Below are positions 53,370 through 62,449 of a stretch of 64,000 nt of DNA, piece by piece. Source of the DNA: Oscillospiraceae bacterium. GTDB taxonomy: Bacteria; Bacillota; Clostridia; Oscillospirales; Acutalibacteraceae. Position numbers and translations under genes: made by a program. A model generated the notes under the pieces. It saw only the letters and a list, made by a program, of their open reading frames with translations. It was not told the origin of the DNA and ran no database searches. Positions within the stretch are counted from its first letter, which is position 1; each line of letters begins with the position of its first letter. Location of the stretch: the NCBI GenBank assembly GCA_022650485.1, contig JALCPP010000002.1:1-64000 (forward strand). Reading direction: 5' to 3'.

Positions 53370-54099
53370 GAACCAGTTCTGCTGTTTGTGCCGGTGATCC
53401 GTCTGCCTCAACGGTGAGTTCCGCGCGATTCTGGTAAATGGGCAGGCGTTCCCGGTAAAGCCGTTCCATGGCCTGCCCACCGTCTTTTTTTTGTAGCAGC
53501 GGCCGGGTGAGATCGCCCTTTAGCCTTGCTGTTATTGCAGAAAAGGAAGCGTCAAGCATGATGACGGTGCCGCCGGATTGTAATTCCCGTGCATTTTCCG
53601 GATTAATGACGGTGCCGCCGCCCGTTGCAATGACAAGTCCGGTTTGAAGGGAAAGCTCGCGGGAGGCTGCACACTCCAAATTTCGGAAGTGGGGTTCTCC
53701 GTATTTAGCGAAGATTGCAGATACTGGACATCCTTCTTTTTTCTCAATCCAACGGTCCATATCGATGAAAGGCCGGTTCATTCGACGGGCAAGCAAACTG
53801 CCAATGGTGGTTTTTCCACTGCCCATAAAGCCGCACAGAACGATATTCCCGAATTTTTTCTTTATTTCACAGGCTTCAGCACACAAACGGGAAATTTCTT
53901 TTACACTTTTTATGCTTTCCACAGGTTCTTGTGCCGCAATGAAATCAACATCAATTGCAGAGGTATCCCCGATCAGGCCGAGCACGGTAGTGCGGTTACC
54001 GGCCCAAGTGTTCACTTTGATGCCATATTCATTTTGAAGAGAATTGCAGAAATCGCTGATTCGCTGTTGGGTGCAGTTGGGTTTCAGTACGATGATCAT
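53329..54099 (-). CDS. aroK: Shikimate kinase fused to a DAHP-synthase N-terminal domain
   Basis: 256 residues. Residues 1-68 align without gaps to the N-terminal domain of the AroF at 50151-51176 (46 of 68 identical). After a short linker comes a complete shikimate kinase: P-loop GFMGSGKTT at 90-98, shikimate site DMDRWIE, ATGGG, lid LTRPLL and ERLPIYQNRAE. Ordinary AroK is about 170 residues. ATG 54099 has GGAGG 7 nt upstream, as in aroF (GGAGG-7 nt-ATG); a GTG directly before it is less likely. The fusion could make the kinase sensitive to Phe or Tyr. Confidence 0.95.
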   Translation of the reverse strand: MIIVLKPNCTQQRISDFCNSLQNEYGIKVNTWAGNRTTVLGLIGDTSAIDVDFIAAQEPVESIKSVKEISRLCAEACEIKKKFGNIVLCGFMGSGKTTIGSLLARRMNRPFIDMDRWIEKKEGCPVSAIFAKYGEPHFRNLECAASRELSLQTGLVIATGGGTVINPENARELQSGGTVIMLDASFSAITARLKGDLTRPLLQKKDGGQAMERLYRERLPIYQNRAELTVEADGSPAQTAELVLKALGLDPPHPSE

Positions 54100-54171
54100 C
54101 ACAGTTCCTCCCTCTTCTGACTGACGGGGGCACGCCTGACGCCGCTTTTGCGGGCGAAAGCCCTGAAGACA

Positions 54172-54206
54172 TAAAAACGGCGGGGCTGCTGCCAGCTCCG
54201 CCGTTG
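54172..54206 (-). terminator. Attenuator terminator upstream of aroK
   Basis: On the minus strand AACGGCGG pairs perfectly with the CCGCCGTT segment across a loop containing GCTGGCAGC, followed by TTTTTATG. Its core is identical over 27 nt to the aroF attenuator. Confidence 0.88.
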
Positions 54207-54234
54207 CTTGTTTTATCAGGTCGAAAGACCGCTT

Positions 54235-54369
54235 TTATAATAACGGTCTACGCCTGCCGGCACGAAAAAGCTCACAGTCAGTTTTCGGGTACGCGAAAAT
54301 AAACCCATCCGCAAAATAATAGCGGGGGTATCCGTAAAACATAAATCGTGTACGGAACGAAAACTTCAT
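54235..54369 (-). CDS. Aromatic-rich leader peptide upstream of aroK (44 aa)
   Basis: A 44-codon frame with AAGGAG about 10 nt upstream. Thirteen of its residues are Phe or Tyr (FMFYGYPRYYFADGF). It is the paralogue of the aroF leader: 117 of 135 nucleotides and 35 of 44 residues agree, including the non-aromatic tail (TDCEL, RAGR, RPLL). Only a few differences are synonymous, so constraint appears to act on RNA as well as peptide. Confidence 0.85.
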   Translation of the reverse strand: MKFSFRTRFMFYGYPRYYFADGFIFAYPKTDCELFRAGRRRPLL

Positions 54370-54404
54370 GGTGAAACTCCTTCCTTCAGTAGCTTTTGTG
54401 TTGT

Positions 54405-54433
54405 ATCATAATATAACTTTTGGTCTGTGTCAA
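54405..54433 (-). promoter_or_regulatory. Promoter of the aroK leader
   Basis: On the minus strand TTGACA (54433-54428) and TATGAT (54410-54405) have a 17-bp spacer, matching the aroF leader promoter. The remainder of the gap up to 54715 is AT-rich and shows no gene and no clear terminator for aroE. Confidence 0.85.
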
Positions 54434-54715
54434 GATTTTTCAGGCTGCCACGCCCCAATTTTTGGCAAAATTATGATACGCATTTAAATGATAAATAGAA
54501 AAATTGGTATAATATGATAGTTAAAGATATACTTATTTCATTATTATATTCAGTTATTTCTTCAAATGGTATAGTGAAAAGTGTCAAAAAGAAATATGAA
54601 AGAAACATGCAATGATTTTTTAATTAATTTTTTTTATTTTTTTACATAGAATTTTTTCAGACGAATTTTCAGCCCGGAGAGTTTTGCTTGAGGGACCTTT
54701 CACCAGGGGTTTCTT

Positions 54716-55573
54716 TTAGATTTCACAATTCCCAAATTTTTTCTTCATTTCCAAATTAGCATCGTCGCACAGAGGGGCGACATCTTCCGCACGGAACTCT
54801 GCCCCGGTCCAGATGGTCTGCGCCGCCGCTGCCTGCCAGACCAGCATTGCCATGCCGCCGACTGCGGGAATACCATTTTGTTTTGCAAGGCGGATCAGTC
54901 TGGTTTCCTGCGGATTGTAAACGGCGTCAAATACGCAGCCGGAGCGGCGTACCAGTTTTTCATCGGCGGCGCAGGATTGGATATCGGGATACATGCCTGC
55001 GGGTGTTGCGTTAATCAGCAGTTCCATGGTTCCGGTAATTTCACTGATTCGGCACGCTTCAGCCTGAGCACCGGGGATGTTTTGGTTTAAATCGGCACAC
55101 AATGCAACCGCAGAAGGGAAAGAGTGCTCTCTGGCCGCAACCGTAATGGTACATCCGGCAAGCGCTGCTTCAAAGGCGATGGCACGTGCGGCCCCGCCCG
55201 CGCCGAGAATGACTGCGCGTCCTTTCAGCGGAATTCCGGCCGCTTGCAGCGACAGGCGGAATCCGTCACCGTCCGTTGTGAAACCGGTTCGTTTTCCGTT
55301 TTCAATTTTTACAGTGTTGACAGAGCCGATCATCTGTGCCTTTTGGTCCAGTGCATCCAAATAAGGTATAACGGCACGCTTGTGGGGGATAGTGAAGTTG
55401 AATCCGTTCCAATCATTTTGTTCCAGAATAAATTTTCCGAGTGATTCCGGTGCAATATCGAGCGAGCTGTAATGCCCGTTTATGCCGGAAAGGGAAAAAA
55501 GACGGGACTGAATGAAAGGAGACATCGTGTGGCCAATCGGATGGCCGACCACCGCAAAATTTAATATTTTCAT
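54716..55573 (-). CDS. aroE: Shikimate dehydrogenase (biosynthetic)
   Basis: 285 residues. VVGHPIGHTMSPFIQ (Thr-x-Ser at the carboxylate site), NFTIPHK with the catalytic Lys, FTTDGDGF (Asp), GAGGAARAIAFEAA and GGMAMLVWQAAAAQ. It reduces 3-dehydroshikimate to shikimate. GGGAGG lies 10 nt upstream of ATG 55573. Its pattern differs from the two island paralogues and suits the biosynthetic enzyme. Confidence 0.93.
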   Translation of the reverse strand: MKILNFAVVGHPIGHTMSPFIQSRLFSLSGINGHYSSLDIAPESLGKFILEQNDWNGFNFTIPHKRAVIPYLDALDQKAQMIGSVNTVKIENGKRTGFTTDGDGFRLSLQAAGIPLKGRAVILGAGGAARAIAFEAALAGCTITVAAREHSFPSAVALCADLNQNIPGAQAEACRISEITGTMELLINATPAGMYPDIQSCAADEKLVRRSGCVFDAVYNPQETRLIRLAKQNGIPAVGGMAMLVWQAAAAQTIWTGAEFRAEDVAPLCDDANLEMKKKFGNCEI

Positions 55574-55602
55574 ATGAAACAAACCTCCCGCATAAAAAAA
55601 TA

Positions 55603-55631
55603 TTGACAAAGCGGAGCATTGCTAATAATAT
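55603..55631 (+). promoter_or_regulatory. acpP promoter
   Basis: TTGACA (55603-55608) and TAATAT (55626-55631), 17-bp spacing. It leaves a leader of about 125 nt with a small CCAGGG/CCCTC hairpin near 55650. Confidence 0.7.
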
Positions 55632-55765
55632 GTGGATAGGCATTCAGAATCCAGGGCTTCGGGTCCCTCACCCTGTGCAATTGTAGCACAGCTGTCATTC
55701 TTTTGTCCATACTGGAATTTTGTCTTGCACATGAGTGATTTTTTACGATCTAAGGAGGATAAAAC

Positions 55766-55993
55766 ATGGTTTTTGAAAAGGTAAAGGCGATTTTAAGCGA
55801 GCAGTTTGACGTTGAGGAAGAGAAGATTACGACGGAAACAAACATCGCCGATGATCTTGGGGCGGATTCTCTGGACGTTGTCGATCTTTTGATGTCGATT
55901 GAAGATGAATTCGAAATCGAGATTCCGGATGAAGAAGTTGAAAATCTTAAAACGGTCGGAGAACTGGTAAAATACATTGAAGAACACATCTGA
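55766..55993 (+). CDS. acpP: Acyl carrier protein
   Basis: 75 residues, acidic, with the phosphopantetheine site Ser35 in GADSLD. AAGGAGG precedes the ATG. It carries acyl chains in fatty acid synthesis. It is isolated here from other fab genes. Confidence 0.97.
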   Translation: MVFEKVKAILSEQFDVEEEKITTETNIADDLGADSLDVVDLLMSIEDEFEIEIPDEEVENLKTVGELVKYIEEHI

Positions 55994-56059
55994 ACCGGTC
56001 AAATGATCCGCTGTGCGCCGCATGGCGGATCATTTGTATTTTGGCGGGACGGCGCTTTC

Positions 56060-56088
56060 TTGAAAAGACCGGCGGCATTTGCTATAAT
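56060..56088 (+). promoter_or_regulatory. proS promoter
   Basis: TTGAAA (56060-56065), 17-bp spacer, TGCTATAAT (extended -10; TATAAT 56083-56088). Confidence 0.8.
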
Positions 56089-56125
56089 GTTTCCATAGAA
56101 ACAGCATGGAACAGATTTTGGGGGA

Positions 56126-56160
56126 CGGACCAAATCATCATTGGGGGGTGATGCGGTCCG
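56126..56160 (+). other. Hairpin in the proS leader
   Basis: CGGACC/GGTCCG outer stem with CATCA/TGATG inner stem and a G-rich loop. It has no T-box consensus and no T-run, so its role is unclear. Confidence 0.5.
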
Positions 56161-56226
56161 GCTTCGTTTGACCAGAGCGATCCCGAACCGGGTAGCTTCG
56201 GATTTAAAAATAAAGGGGAAACGACA

Positions 56227-57663
56227 ATGGCGGAACAGAAGAAGCTGGTGGAGGCAATTACTCCGATGGAGGAGGACTTTGCCCAGTGGTACACGGACAT
56301 TGTGAAAAAGGCTGAATTGATGGATTATTCCAGTGTGCGGGGCTGTATGGTGATTGAGCCGTACGGATGGGCCATCTGGGAAAACATTCGGAATTTTCTG
56401 GATGCCCGCCTGAAAGAGCTGGGGCACGAAAATGTTTCCATGCCTCTGTTCATTCCGGAAAGCCTTTTAAATAAGGAAAAGGACCACGTGCAGGGGTTTG
56501 CGCCGGAAGTTGCATGGGTGACGATGGGCGGCAACGAAAAGCTGCAGGAACGCCTGTGTGTCCGCCCGACTTCTGAAACTCTGTTTTGTGAGCATTATGC
56601 CCGCGTGATTCATTCGTGGCGGGATCTGCCAAAGCTGTACAATCAGTGGTGTTCCGTGGTGCGCTGGGAAAAGACAACCCGCCCGTTCCTGCGTTCGGTG
56701 GAATTCCATTGGCAGGAAGGTCACACCATGCACGAAACGGCGGAGGAAGCGAAGAAGGAAACCCGCCGGATTCTGGAACTATACGCGGAGTTCTGTGAAA
56801 ATCAGCTTGCCATGCCGGTTTTGCGCGGCCAAAAGACCGAAAGTGAAAAATTTGCCGGTGCGGAGGCTACTCTGACGATTGAAGCGATGATGCACGACGG
56901 AAAAGCGCTTCAGTCCGGAACCAGCCATTATTTCGGCGACGGATTTGCCAAAGCGTTCAATGTGACATTCCAGGGCAGGGACAATTCCATTTGCCATCCG
57001 TTCCAGACTTCGTGGGGAATGAGCACCCGTATCGTCGGCGGCATTATTATGACGCACGGGGATGACAGCGGTCTGGTCCTGCCGCCGGCGATTGCTCCGG
57101 TTCAGGTCATCATTGTTCCGATTGCACAGCATAAGGCCGGGGTGCTGGAAAAGGCGGCCGAGCTTCAGAAGAGATTGAACGAACAGTTCCGCGTCAAGAC
57201 GGATGATTCAGATCATGCGCCGGGCTGGAAGTTCTCCCAGTATGAGATGAAGGGCGTGCCGCTGCGGCTTGAAATCGGGCCGAAGGATATCGCGAAAAAC
57301 CAGTGTGTATTGGTTCGCCGCACCGACCGTGAAAAGGTCTTTGTTCCGCTGGATCATTTGGAAGCCGCCATTGCGGAGCAGCTGGAAAAGGTGCGCAGCG
57401 ATATGTATGAAAAAGCACTGAAGAACCGTGAGAATAAGACCAGTGAAGCAAAATCGCTTGCTGAAATGAAGGAAATTGCCGACAGCAAGCCCGGATTCAT
57501 CAAGGCCATGTGGTGCGGTGACCCCGCGTGCGAGGAAAAGCTCAAGGAAGTCGCGGGGGTTTCTTCCCGCTGTATCCCGTTTGGGCACGAGCATGAATCC
57601 GGCACCTGCGTCTGCTGTGGAAAGCCGGCGGAAAAGCTGGTGTACTGGGGCAAAGCCTATTAA
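56227..57663 (+). CDS. proS: Prolyl-tRNA synthetase (archaeal/ProS3 type)
   Basis: 478 residues, without the editing insertion of the bacterial type. Class II motifs: [36 protein letters not shown] with [10 protein letters not shown], and [20 protein letters not shown]. The C-terminal zinc-binding extension includes [12 protein letters not shown] and [10 protein letters not shown]. It charges tRNA-Pro in the cytoplasm. Confidence 0.96.
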   Translation: MAEQKKLVEAITPMEEDFAQWYTDIVKKAELMDYSSVRGCMVIEPYGWAIWENIRNFLDARLKELGHENVSMPLFIPESLLNKEKDHVQGFAPEVAWVTMGGNEKLQERLCVRPTSETLFCEHYARVIHSWRDLPKLYNQWCSVVRWEKTTRPFLRSVEFHWQEGHTMHETAEEAKKETRRILELYAEFCENQLAMPVLRGQKTESEKFAGAEATLTIEAMMHDGKALQSGTSHYFGDGFAKAFNVTFQGRDNSICHPFQTSWGMSTRIVGGIIMTHGDDSGLVLPPAIAPVQVIIVPIAQHKAGVLEKAAELQKRLNEQFRVKTDDSDHAPGWKFSQYEMKGVPLRLEIGPKDIAKNQCVLVRRTDREKVFVPLDHLEAAIAEQLEKVRSDMYEKALKNRENKTSEAKSLAEMKEIADSKPGFIKAMWCGDPACEEKLKEVAGVSSRCIPFGHEHESGTCVCCGKPAEKLVYWGKAY

Positions 57664-57687
57664 AAATTTTCTGCTATACAGCATAAA

Positions 57688-57725
57688 AACAGCCGCGGAG
57701 AAAATTCCGCGGCTGTTCTGCTTTT
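57688..57725 (+). terminator. Intrinsic terminator of proS
   Basis: AACAGCCGCGG/CCGCGGCTGTT, 8-nt loop, followed by CTGCTTTT. Confidence 0.85.
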
Positions 57726-57882
57726 CCGGACACGATGCAAAAAGGATGTGACTATCTTCAATAATCTGCAAAATACGTTTGAGGAAGAGAAAAAAAGACG
57801 CAAAGCGGCGCTTTTTGGCGACGCGGCGGGCGCGAAAACGGATTGTTCACAGTTTTGTGATAAATTTGCAAAAATTTGTTAC

Positions 57883-57911
57883 TTGAATCTCCCAATGATT
57901 ACGTGTAAAAT
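57883..57911 (+). promoter_or_regulatory. Promoter of the lipoprotein gene
   Basis: TTGAAT (57883-57888) and TAAAAT (57906-57911) with a 17-bp spacer in the 353-bp gap 57664-58016. The gap otherwise holds only the proS terminator and no well-supported gene. Confidence 0.65.
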
Positions 57912-58016
57912 AATAGCACAATAATATAGAAAAGAATTCCTGACGCTTTTTCTACGATTTTGCCGTTGTACGGGTGTCTATGATTTCAACATAATTGGGA
58001 GTGCAAATTAATTCTT

Positions 58017-58850
58017 ATGAAAAAACTATTGATTGTTCTTTTGGCGTGTGCCATGATGCTGTCCACTGCTGCCTGCCATGGCGGCGATTCCTCTTCGAAA
58101 ACTTCTTCCGGCGCGGCTGCTTCTTCCGGCGGAACCACATCCGCAGGGGGTGGCGCGGTGTCCGGCGGGGCAAATGCCGGCAGTGCGGCGTCCGGGGTGA
58201 CGGTATCCGGAGCGGCTTCCAAAGTGCCGGTCGTCGTTAAGAAATCGACTTATATTGTTAAGACGGTGAAGTATGAGTACAAAGAAAACAACCGTAATTA
58301 CCGCGCGTCGTATCCTCAGCTTTCTTCCGACAGCGTCAACTGCGACGCCGTGAATGCTTTGCTGAAAAACACGGCGCTCCAGACTATGAATTCCCTCGGT
58401 ACGGCAAAAGCCGCAGATACCGTTACGGTGAAAGTTTCCGATCACGTTGCCTGCCAGAAGGATGACTTTATCAGTGTAACCTTTCGTGAAACGGTGGACA
58501 AGTCCGGTGAAAGCGAGAAGGTTTCCTATTTGAGATCGGTCAACTACGACCTGAAAAACCAGAAAGCGGTTTCTGCGTCCGACATGGTTCAGAAAAACAG
58601 TGCGATGCTGACCGCTCTGCAAAATGCCGTAAAGGATCAGATGTCGGACAAAAAGGCGGCGAAGTACCCCACGGCGGTTCTTCAGTCAGGAATGAAGAAC
58701 TGCAGCGTCTATTTTAAGGATGACAGGATGGGAATCAGCATTCCGGTTTCCCATGAACTGGGCGACCATGAGGAACTGATTGTGGATTACGACCAGACCG
58801 CCGGCTTCAGGACCGGCAATGCGGCCTGGAACTATTTCATTAAAAAATAA
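58017..58850 (+). CDS. Lipoprotein with DUF3298/DUF4163-like domain
   Basis: 277 residues. The signal peptide has its lipobox Cys at residue 20 (LSTAAC). A Ser/Gly/Ala-rich linker (about 21-70) is followed by a domain resembling the RsiV/DUF3298 group (YPQLSSDSVNCDAVNALLKN, FISVTFRETVDKSGE, SVNYDLKNQKAVSASDMV). Such domains bind cell-wall or peptide ligands in some anti-sigma factors, but here there is no membrane anchor other than lipid. The function is unknown. Confidence 0.75.
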   Translation: MKKLLIVLLACAMMLSTAACHGGDSSSKTSSGAAASSGGTTSAGGGAVSGGANAGSAASGVTVSGAASKVPVVVKKSTYIVKTVKYEYKENNRNYRASYPQLSSDSVNCDAVNALLKNTALQTMNSLGTAKAADTVTVKVSDHVACQKDDFISVTFRETVDKSGESEKVSYLRSVNYDLKNQKAVSASDMVQKNSAMLTALQNAVKDQMSDKKAAKYPTAVLQSGMKNCSVYFKDDRMGISIPVSHELGDHEELIVDYDQTAGFRTGNAAWNYFIKK

Positions 58851-58858
58851 GCGGCTTT

Positions 58859-58898
58859 TGGGCGGAGAATTCAATTTCCTCCGCCCGATAAATTTTTT
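58859..58898 (+). terminator. Intrinsic terminator of the lipoprotein gene
   Basis: GGGCGGAG/CTCCGCCC with an 11-nt loop followed by GATAAATTTTTTC. Confidence 0.8.
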
Positions 58899-58968
58899 CA
58901 AAAACCAGGAATAAATTTCCTCGTACAAAGGCAAAATAATTGTTGCAAAACACTTGTTAATGTGGTAT

Positions 58969-59255
58969 TATAATGAGGCACGACTGCGACAGATATGCGT
59001 TGAAGCGGGAGGTTGCGGTGCAATATGCACCGGTTTTTCCGTGGAGTATGTCCGATTTTAAACCGGGCGACTAATATGTGAGCATGCGGAAGGTTCCGCT
59101 CTGCGGCCTTTTTGTGCTCAGACGTTTTGAACCTGCACCCGGATTTCGCCTGTAATTTGAAATCCGGTTTTTCATTTAGAAATAAAGAAACACCCGGCAC
59201 GGTGTTCAGGTTTTAAAGCGCCGCCCGCCAACTACGACAAGGAGGCGATTTTCCA
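58969..59255 (+). promoter_or_regulatory. S10 operon promoter and structured leader
   Basis: TATAAT at 58969-58974 (with a poorly placed TTGCAA 20 bp upstream) starts a leader of about 275 nt. It contains TGAGCA/TGCTCA enclosing GCGGAA-GG-TTCCGC (59078-59120 area) and then a terminator at 59139-59172. In E. coli the S10 leader is the site of L4 feedback; a comparable attenuator is inferred here. Confidence 0.6.
59139..59172 (+). terminator. Terminator inside the S10 leader (attenuator)
   Basis: CCGGATTTC/GAAATCCGG with an 11-nt loop followed by TTTTTC, 84 nt before rpsJ. Since all downstream genes are essential, it must be regulated or leaky. Confidence 0.75.
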
Positions 59256-59567
59256 GTGGCAGTCAAGGAGAAAATCAGAATCAGAATTAAAGGGTACGAC
59301 CATCAGCTGGTGGACCAGTCCGCCGACAAGATTGTTGCGACGGCAAAGCGCACAGGCGCAAGAGTTTCCGGGCCTGTTCCGCTGCCGACCGAAAAGCGGA
59401 TCATCACGATTCTGCGCGCTGTCCATAAGTACAAGGACAGCCGTGAACAGTTCGAGATGAGAACCCACAAGAGGCTGATCGACATTCTGCGGCCGTCCAA
59501 CAAGACGGTTGAGGCTATGATGAGTCTCGAGCTCCCCGCGGGCGTTGAAGTTGAAATTAAACTTTAA
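59256..59567 (+). CDS. rpsJ: 30S ribosomal protein S10
   Basis: 103 residues. [40 protein letters not shown] and [15 protein letters not shown] are canonical. The GTG start lies 10 nt after AAGGAGG. First gene of the S10 operon. Confidence 0.98.
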   Translation: MAVKEKIRIRIKGYDHQLVDQSADKIVATAKRTGARVSGPVPLPTEKRIITILRAVHKYKDSREQFEMRTHKRLIDILRPSNKTVEAMMSLELPAGVEVEIKL

Positions 59568-59634
59568 CCAACCGGCGGCCGGGGTCAAGTTGGTTTAACA
59601 GCCAACCAATAACCTGCACAGGAGGTAGAAAAGA

Positions 59635-60276
59635 ATGAAAAAAGGGATTATCGGCAAAAAGATCGGCATGACGCAGATCTTTGACGAACAGGGTAAAGTC
59701 GTCCCTGTAACGGTTGTAGAAGCCGGCCCCTGCGTGATTGCGCAGAAAAAGACAGTGGAAAACGACGGCTATGCGAGTGTTCAGATGGGTTACGGTGATC
59801 TGAAAGCCGCAAAGGTGACAAAACCGATGAAAGGTCATTTCGCAAAAGCGGATGTGGCCCCGAAGAAAACACTGCATGAGTTCCGTTTTGACGATCCGGA
59901 AACCTATAAGGTCGGCGATCTGATTAAGGCGGACGTGTTTGAAGCCGGAGACAGAATTGATGTTACCGGTACAAGCAAAGGTAAAGGATGGGCCGGCGTT
60001 ATCAAGCGTTGGAACTTCCAGCGTTTGAAGGAAAGTCACGGCACAGGGCCGAATGCCCGCCACGGCGGCTCCAACGGCGCGTGCTCGACTCCGTCCAGAG
60101 TTTTGCCCGGCATGAAAATGGCCGGCCACCTTGGCGCGGAGCAGGTAACGGTGCAGAATCTGACTGTTGCCAAAGTGGACGCTGAAAACAACCTGATCGC
60201 CATCCGGGGCGCGGTTCCCGGTCCCAACGGCGGCATTGTAGTAATCCGCGACAGCGTGAAAGCTGCCAGGGCGTAA
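59635..60276 (+). CDS. rplC: 50S ribosomal protein L3
   Basis: 213 residues. [18 protein letters not shown] at the N-terminus, [12 protein letters not shown] and the [13 protein letters not shown] loop, which reaches the peptidyl-transferase centre. AGGAGG upstream. Confidence 0.98.
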   Translation: MKKGIIGKKIGMTQIFDEQGKVVPVTVVEAGPCVIAQKKTVENDGYASVQMGYGDLKAAKVTKPMKGHFAKADVAPKKTLHEFRFDDPETYKVGDLIKADVFEAGDRIDVTGTSKGKGWAGVIKRWNFQRLKESHGTGPNARHGGSNGACSTPSRVLPGMKMAGHLGAEQVTVQNLTVAKVDAENNLIAIRGAVPGPNGGIVVIRDSVKAARA

Positions 60277-60293
60277 GGGAAGGAGGAATCGGA

Positions 60294-60917
60294 ATGCCTA
60301 CAGTAGCAGTACTTGATACGGCCGGCAAGGAAGTCGAAAAGATGGAACTGGCCGAAGCCGTGTTCGGAATCGAACCGAATAAAATGGTGATGCATGACGT
60401 GGTGGTTAATCACCTTGCAAACCTGCGTCAGGGAACACAGTCTGCCAAGACCCGCTCTGAAGTTTCCGGCGGCGGTAGAAAACCGTGGAGACAGAAGGGT
60501 ACAGGCCACGCAAGACAGGGTTCCACCCGTGCTCCGCAGTGGAGGCACGGCGGCATTGTGTTTGCTCCCAAGCCGCGCGACTACAGCTATACGCTGAACA
60601 AGAAGGTCCGCCGTCTTGCTATGAAGTCCGCTCTTTCCAGCAAAGTGCTTGACAGCGACATGATCGTGCTGGATAAGCTTTCACTGGAAGAATACAAGAC
60701 GAAGACCGTTTCAGCAATTCTCAGCGCCATCGGCTCCGACAAAAAGACCCTGATTGTCCTGCCGAGCGTGGACAAGAAGATCATCGCTTCTTCCCGGAAT
60801 ATTCCGGGGGTAAAGACCGCAGTGGTCAACACGCTGAATGTTTACGATATTTTGGACGCCGATAAGTTTATCGTCGTTAAGGATGCAGTGGCTCAGATTG
60901 AGGAGGTGTATGCTTAA
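60294..60917 (+). CDS. rplD: 50S ribosomal protein L4
   Basis: 207 residues. The conserved loop SGGGRKPWRQKGTGHARQGS and PKPRDYSYTLNKKVRRLA identify it. In E. coli L4 also represses its own operon; the attenuator in the leader makes this plausible here. Confidence 0.98.
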   Translation: MPTVAVLDTAGKEVEKMELAEAVFGIEPNKMVMHDVVVNHLANLRQGTQSAKTRSEVSGGGRKPWRQKGTGHARQGSTRAPQWRHGGIVFAPKPRDYSYTLNKKVRRLAMKSALSSKVLDSDMIVLDKLSLEEYKTKTVSAILSAIGSDKKTLIVLPSVDKKIIASSRNIPGVKTAVVNTLNVYDILDADKFIVVKDAVAQIEEVYA

Positions 60918-61208
60918 ATGGCAGCACAGGATATTATCCTCCGCCCGATTGTGACGGAGAAGAGCATGTCCGGAATCGGCGCGAAAAAGTACACCTTCGA
61001 AGTTGCCAAAACCGCGACAAAGATCGATGTTGCCCACGCGGTGGAAGAGCTGTTCGGAGTCAAGGTAAATAAAGTCAACACCCTTCACGTCCGCGGCCAT
61101 CTGCGCCGTCAGGGCAGAAGCCAGGGCTACACCAGCTCTTGGAAAAAGGCGGTTGTCACCTTGAGCGAAGACAGCAAACCGATTGAATTTTTTGAAGGCA
61201 TGATGTAA
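60918..61208 (+). CDS. rplW: 50S ribosomal protein L23
   Basis: 96 residues, starting directly after the rplD stop. ILRPIVTEKSM, YTFEVAKTATKIDVAHAVEE and NKVNTLHVRG are typical. It forms part of the tunnel-exit docking site. Confidence 0.98.
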   Translation: MAAQDIILRPIVTEKSMSGIGAKKYTFEVAKTATKIDVAHAVEELFGVKVNKVNTLHVRGHLRRQGRSQGYTSSWKKAVVTLSEDSKPIEFFEGMM

Positions 61209-61286
61209 TCTCTGCCTGAAAAACAGCAGAGGCACGGATGGGGAAACGGCATTTCCCCGCAAAGCCATCATGAGGAGTGTGAAAGA

Positions 61287-62120
61287 ATGCCAACCATTAA
61301 TTTTAAGCCGACTACGGCTTCACGGCGGAACATGTCCGTCATGGATTATAAGGTTTTGACTAAAAAGGCACCGGAAAAGAGCCTTTTAGAGTCTCTTCCG
61401 AATAATTCCGGCCGCAACAGTTACGGCCGCATTACCGTTCGCCATCGCGGCGGCAAAAATCGCAGAAAATACCGTCTGATCGATTTTAAACGCCAGAAAT
61501 TCGATGCTCCGGGCAAAGTTGTCAGCATCGAGTATGACCCGAACCGTTCCGCGTTTATCGCGCTGGTTCAGTATGAAGACGGCGATAAAAATTATATTAT
61601 TGCCCCTGAAGGCCTTAAAGTAGGCGACACCGTCGTTTCCGGTGCATCTGCGGATATCAAGCCGGGCAACGCGCTTCCGCTTGAAAATATCCCGACCGGT
61701 ACTTTTGTCCACAATGTGGAACTGTATCCCGGCAAGGGCGCTCAGCTGGCCCGCGCAGCCGGTATTATGGCCCAGTTGATGGCAAAGGAAAACGGAATGG
61801 CGCTGCTGCGTCTGCCGTCCGGTGAACTGCGCAACGTGCCGATTACCTGCATGGCCACAATCGGCCAGGTCAGCAACATCGAGCATGAAAATGTCAAAGT
61901 AGGCAAGGCCGGCCGTAAACGCCACATGGGCTTCAGACCGACTGTCCGCGGTTCTGTTATGAACCCGAACGACCATCCGCACGGCGGCGGCGAGGGCAGA
62001 GCCCCAATCGGACGTCCCGGACCTGTTACCCCGTGGGGCAAGCCGACTTTGGGTTACAAGACCCGCGCTCACCACAATCGCTCCGACAAGATGATTGTCA
62101 AGCGCAGAAACGGCAAATAA
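61287..62120 (+). CDS. rplB: 50S ribosomal protein L2
   Basis: 277 residues. [28 protein letters not shown] and the C-terminal [20 protein letters not shown] with the conserved His near the peptidyl-transferase centre. GAGGAG upstream. Confidence 0.98.
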   Translation: MPTINFKPTTASRRNMSVMDYKVLTKKAPEKSLLESLPNNSGRNSYGRITVRHRGGKNRRKYRLIDFKRQKFDAPGKVVSIEYDPNRSAFIALVQYEDGDKNYIIAPEGLKVGDTVVSGASADIKPGNALPLENIPTGTFVHNVELYPGKGAQLARAAGIMAQLMAKENGMALLRLPSGELRNVPITCMATIGQVSNIEHENVKVGKAGRKRHMGFRPTVRGSVMNPNDHPHGGGEGRAPIGRPGPVTPWGKPTLGYKTRAHHNRSDKMIVKRRNGK

Positions 62121-62146
62121 GGCGTGCAGAAAGGAGCTTGTCAGTT

Positions 62147-62428
62147 ATGAGCAGAAGCATCAAAAAGGGTCCTTATGTTCAGCCTGTGCTGCTTAAAAGG
62201 ATTCAGGAGATGAACGCGGCCGGCGAAAAGAAAATCGTCAAAACCTGGAGCAGAGCCTCCACGATTTTCCCTGATTTTGTCGGCCATACGATAGCGGTTC
62301 ACGACGGCCGCAAGCATGTCCCGGTTTATGTAACAGAGGACATGGTGGGTCACAGGCTGGGCGAATTTGCCCCCACCCGTACCTTTAAGGGACATTCCGG
62401 CTCTAAAACAACAGCGCCGGGCAAATAA
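62147..62428 (+). CDS. rpsS: 30S ribosomal protein S19
   Basis: 93 residues. [39 protein letters not shown] and [11 protein letters not shown]-like [16 protein letters not shown] 62147 follows AAAGGAG; an upstream frame extension runs back into rplB and is not used. Confidence 0.98.
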   Translation: MSRSIKKGPYVQPVLLKRIQEMNAAGEKKIVKTWSRASTIFPDFVGHTIAVHDGRKHVPVYVTEDMVGHRLGEFAPTRTFKGHSGSKTTAPGK

Positions 62429-62449
62429 CGGCTGAAAGGAGTGTATCGC

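Noticed and set aside
57762-57941. Possible small frame starting with a GTG near 57748-57765 after the proS terminator
   Set aside because: The GGAT sequence touches the start codon, there is no promoter between the terminator and this frame, and the putative lipoprotein promoter lies inside it. Evidence is too weak to call a gene.
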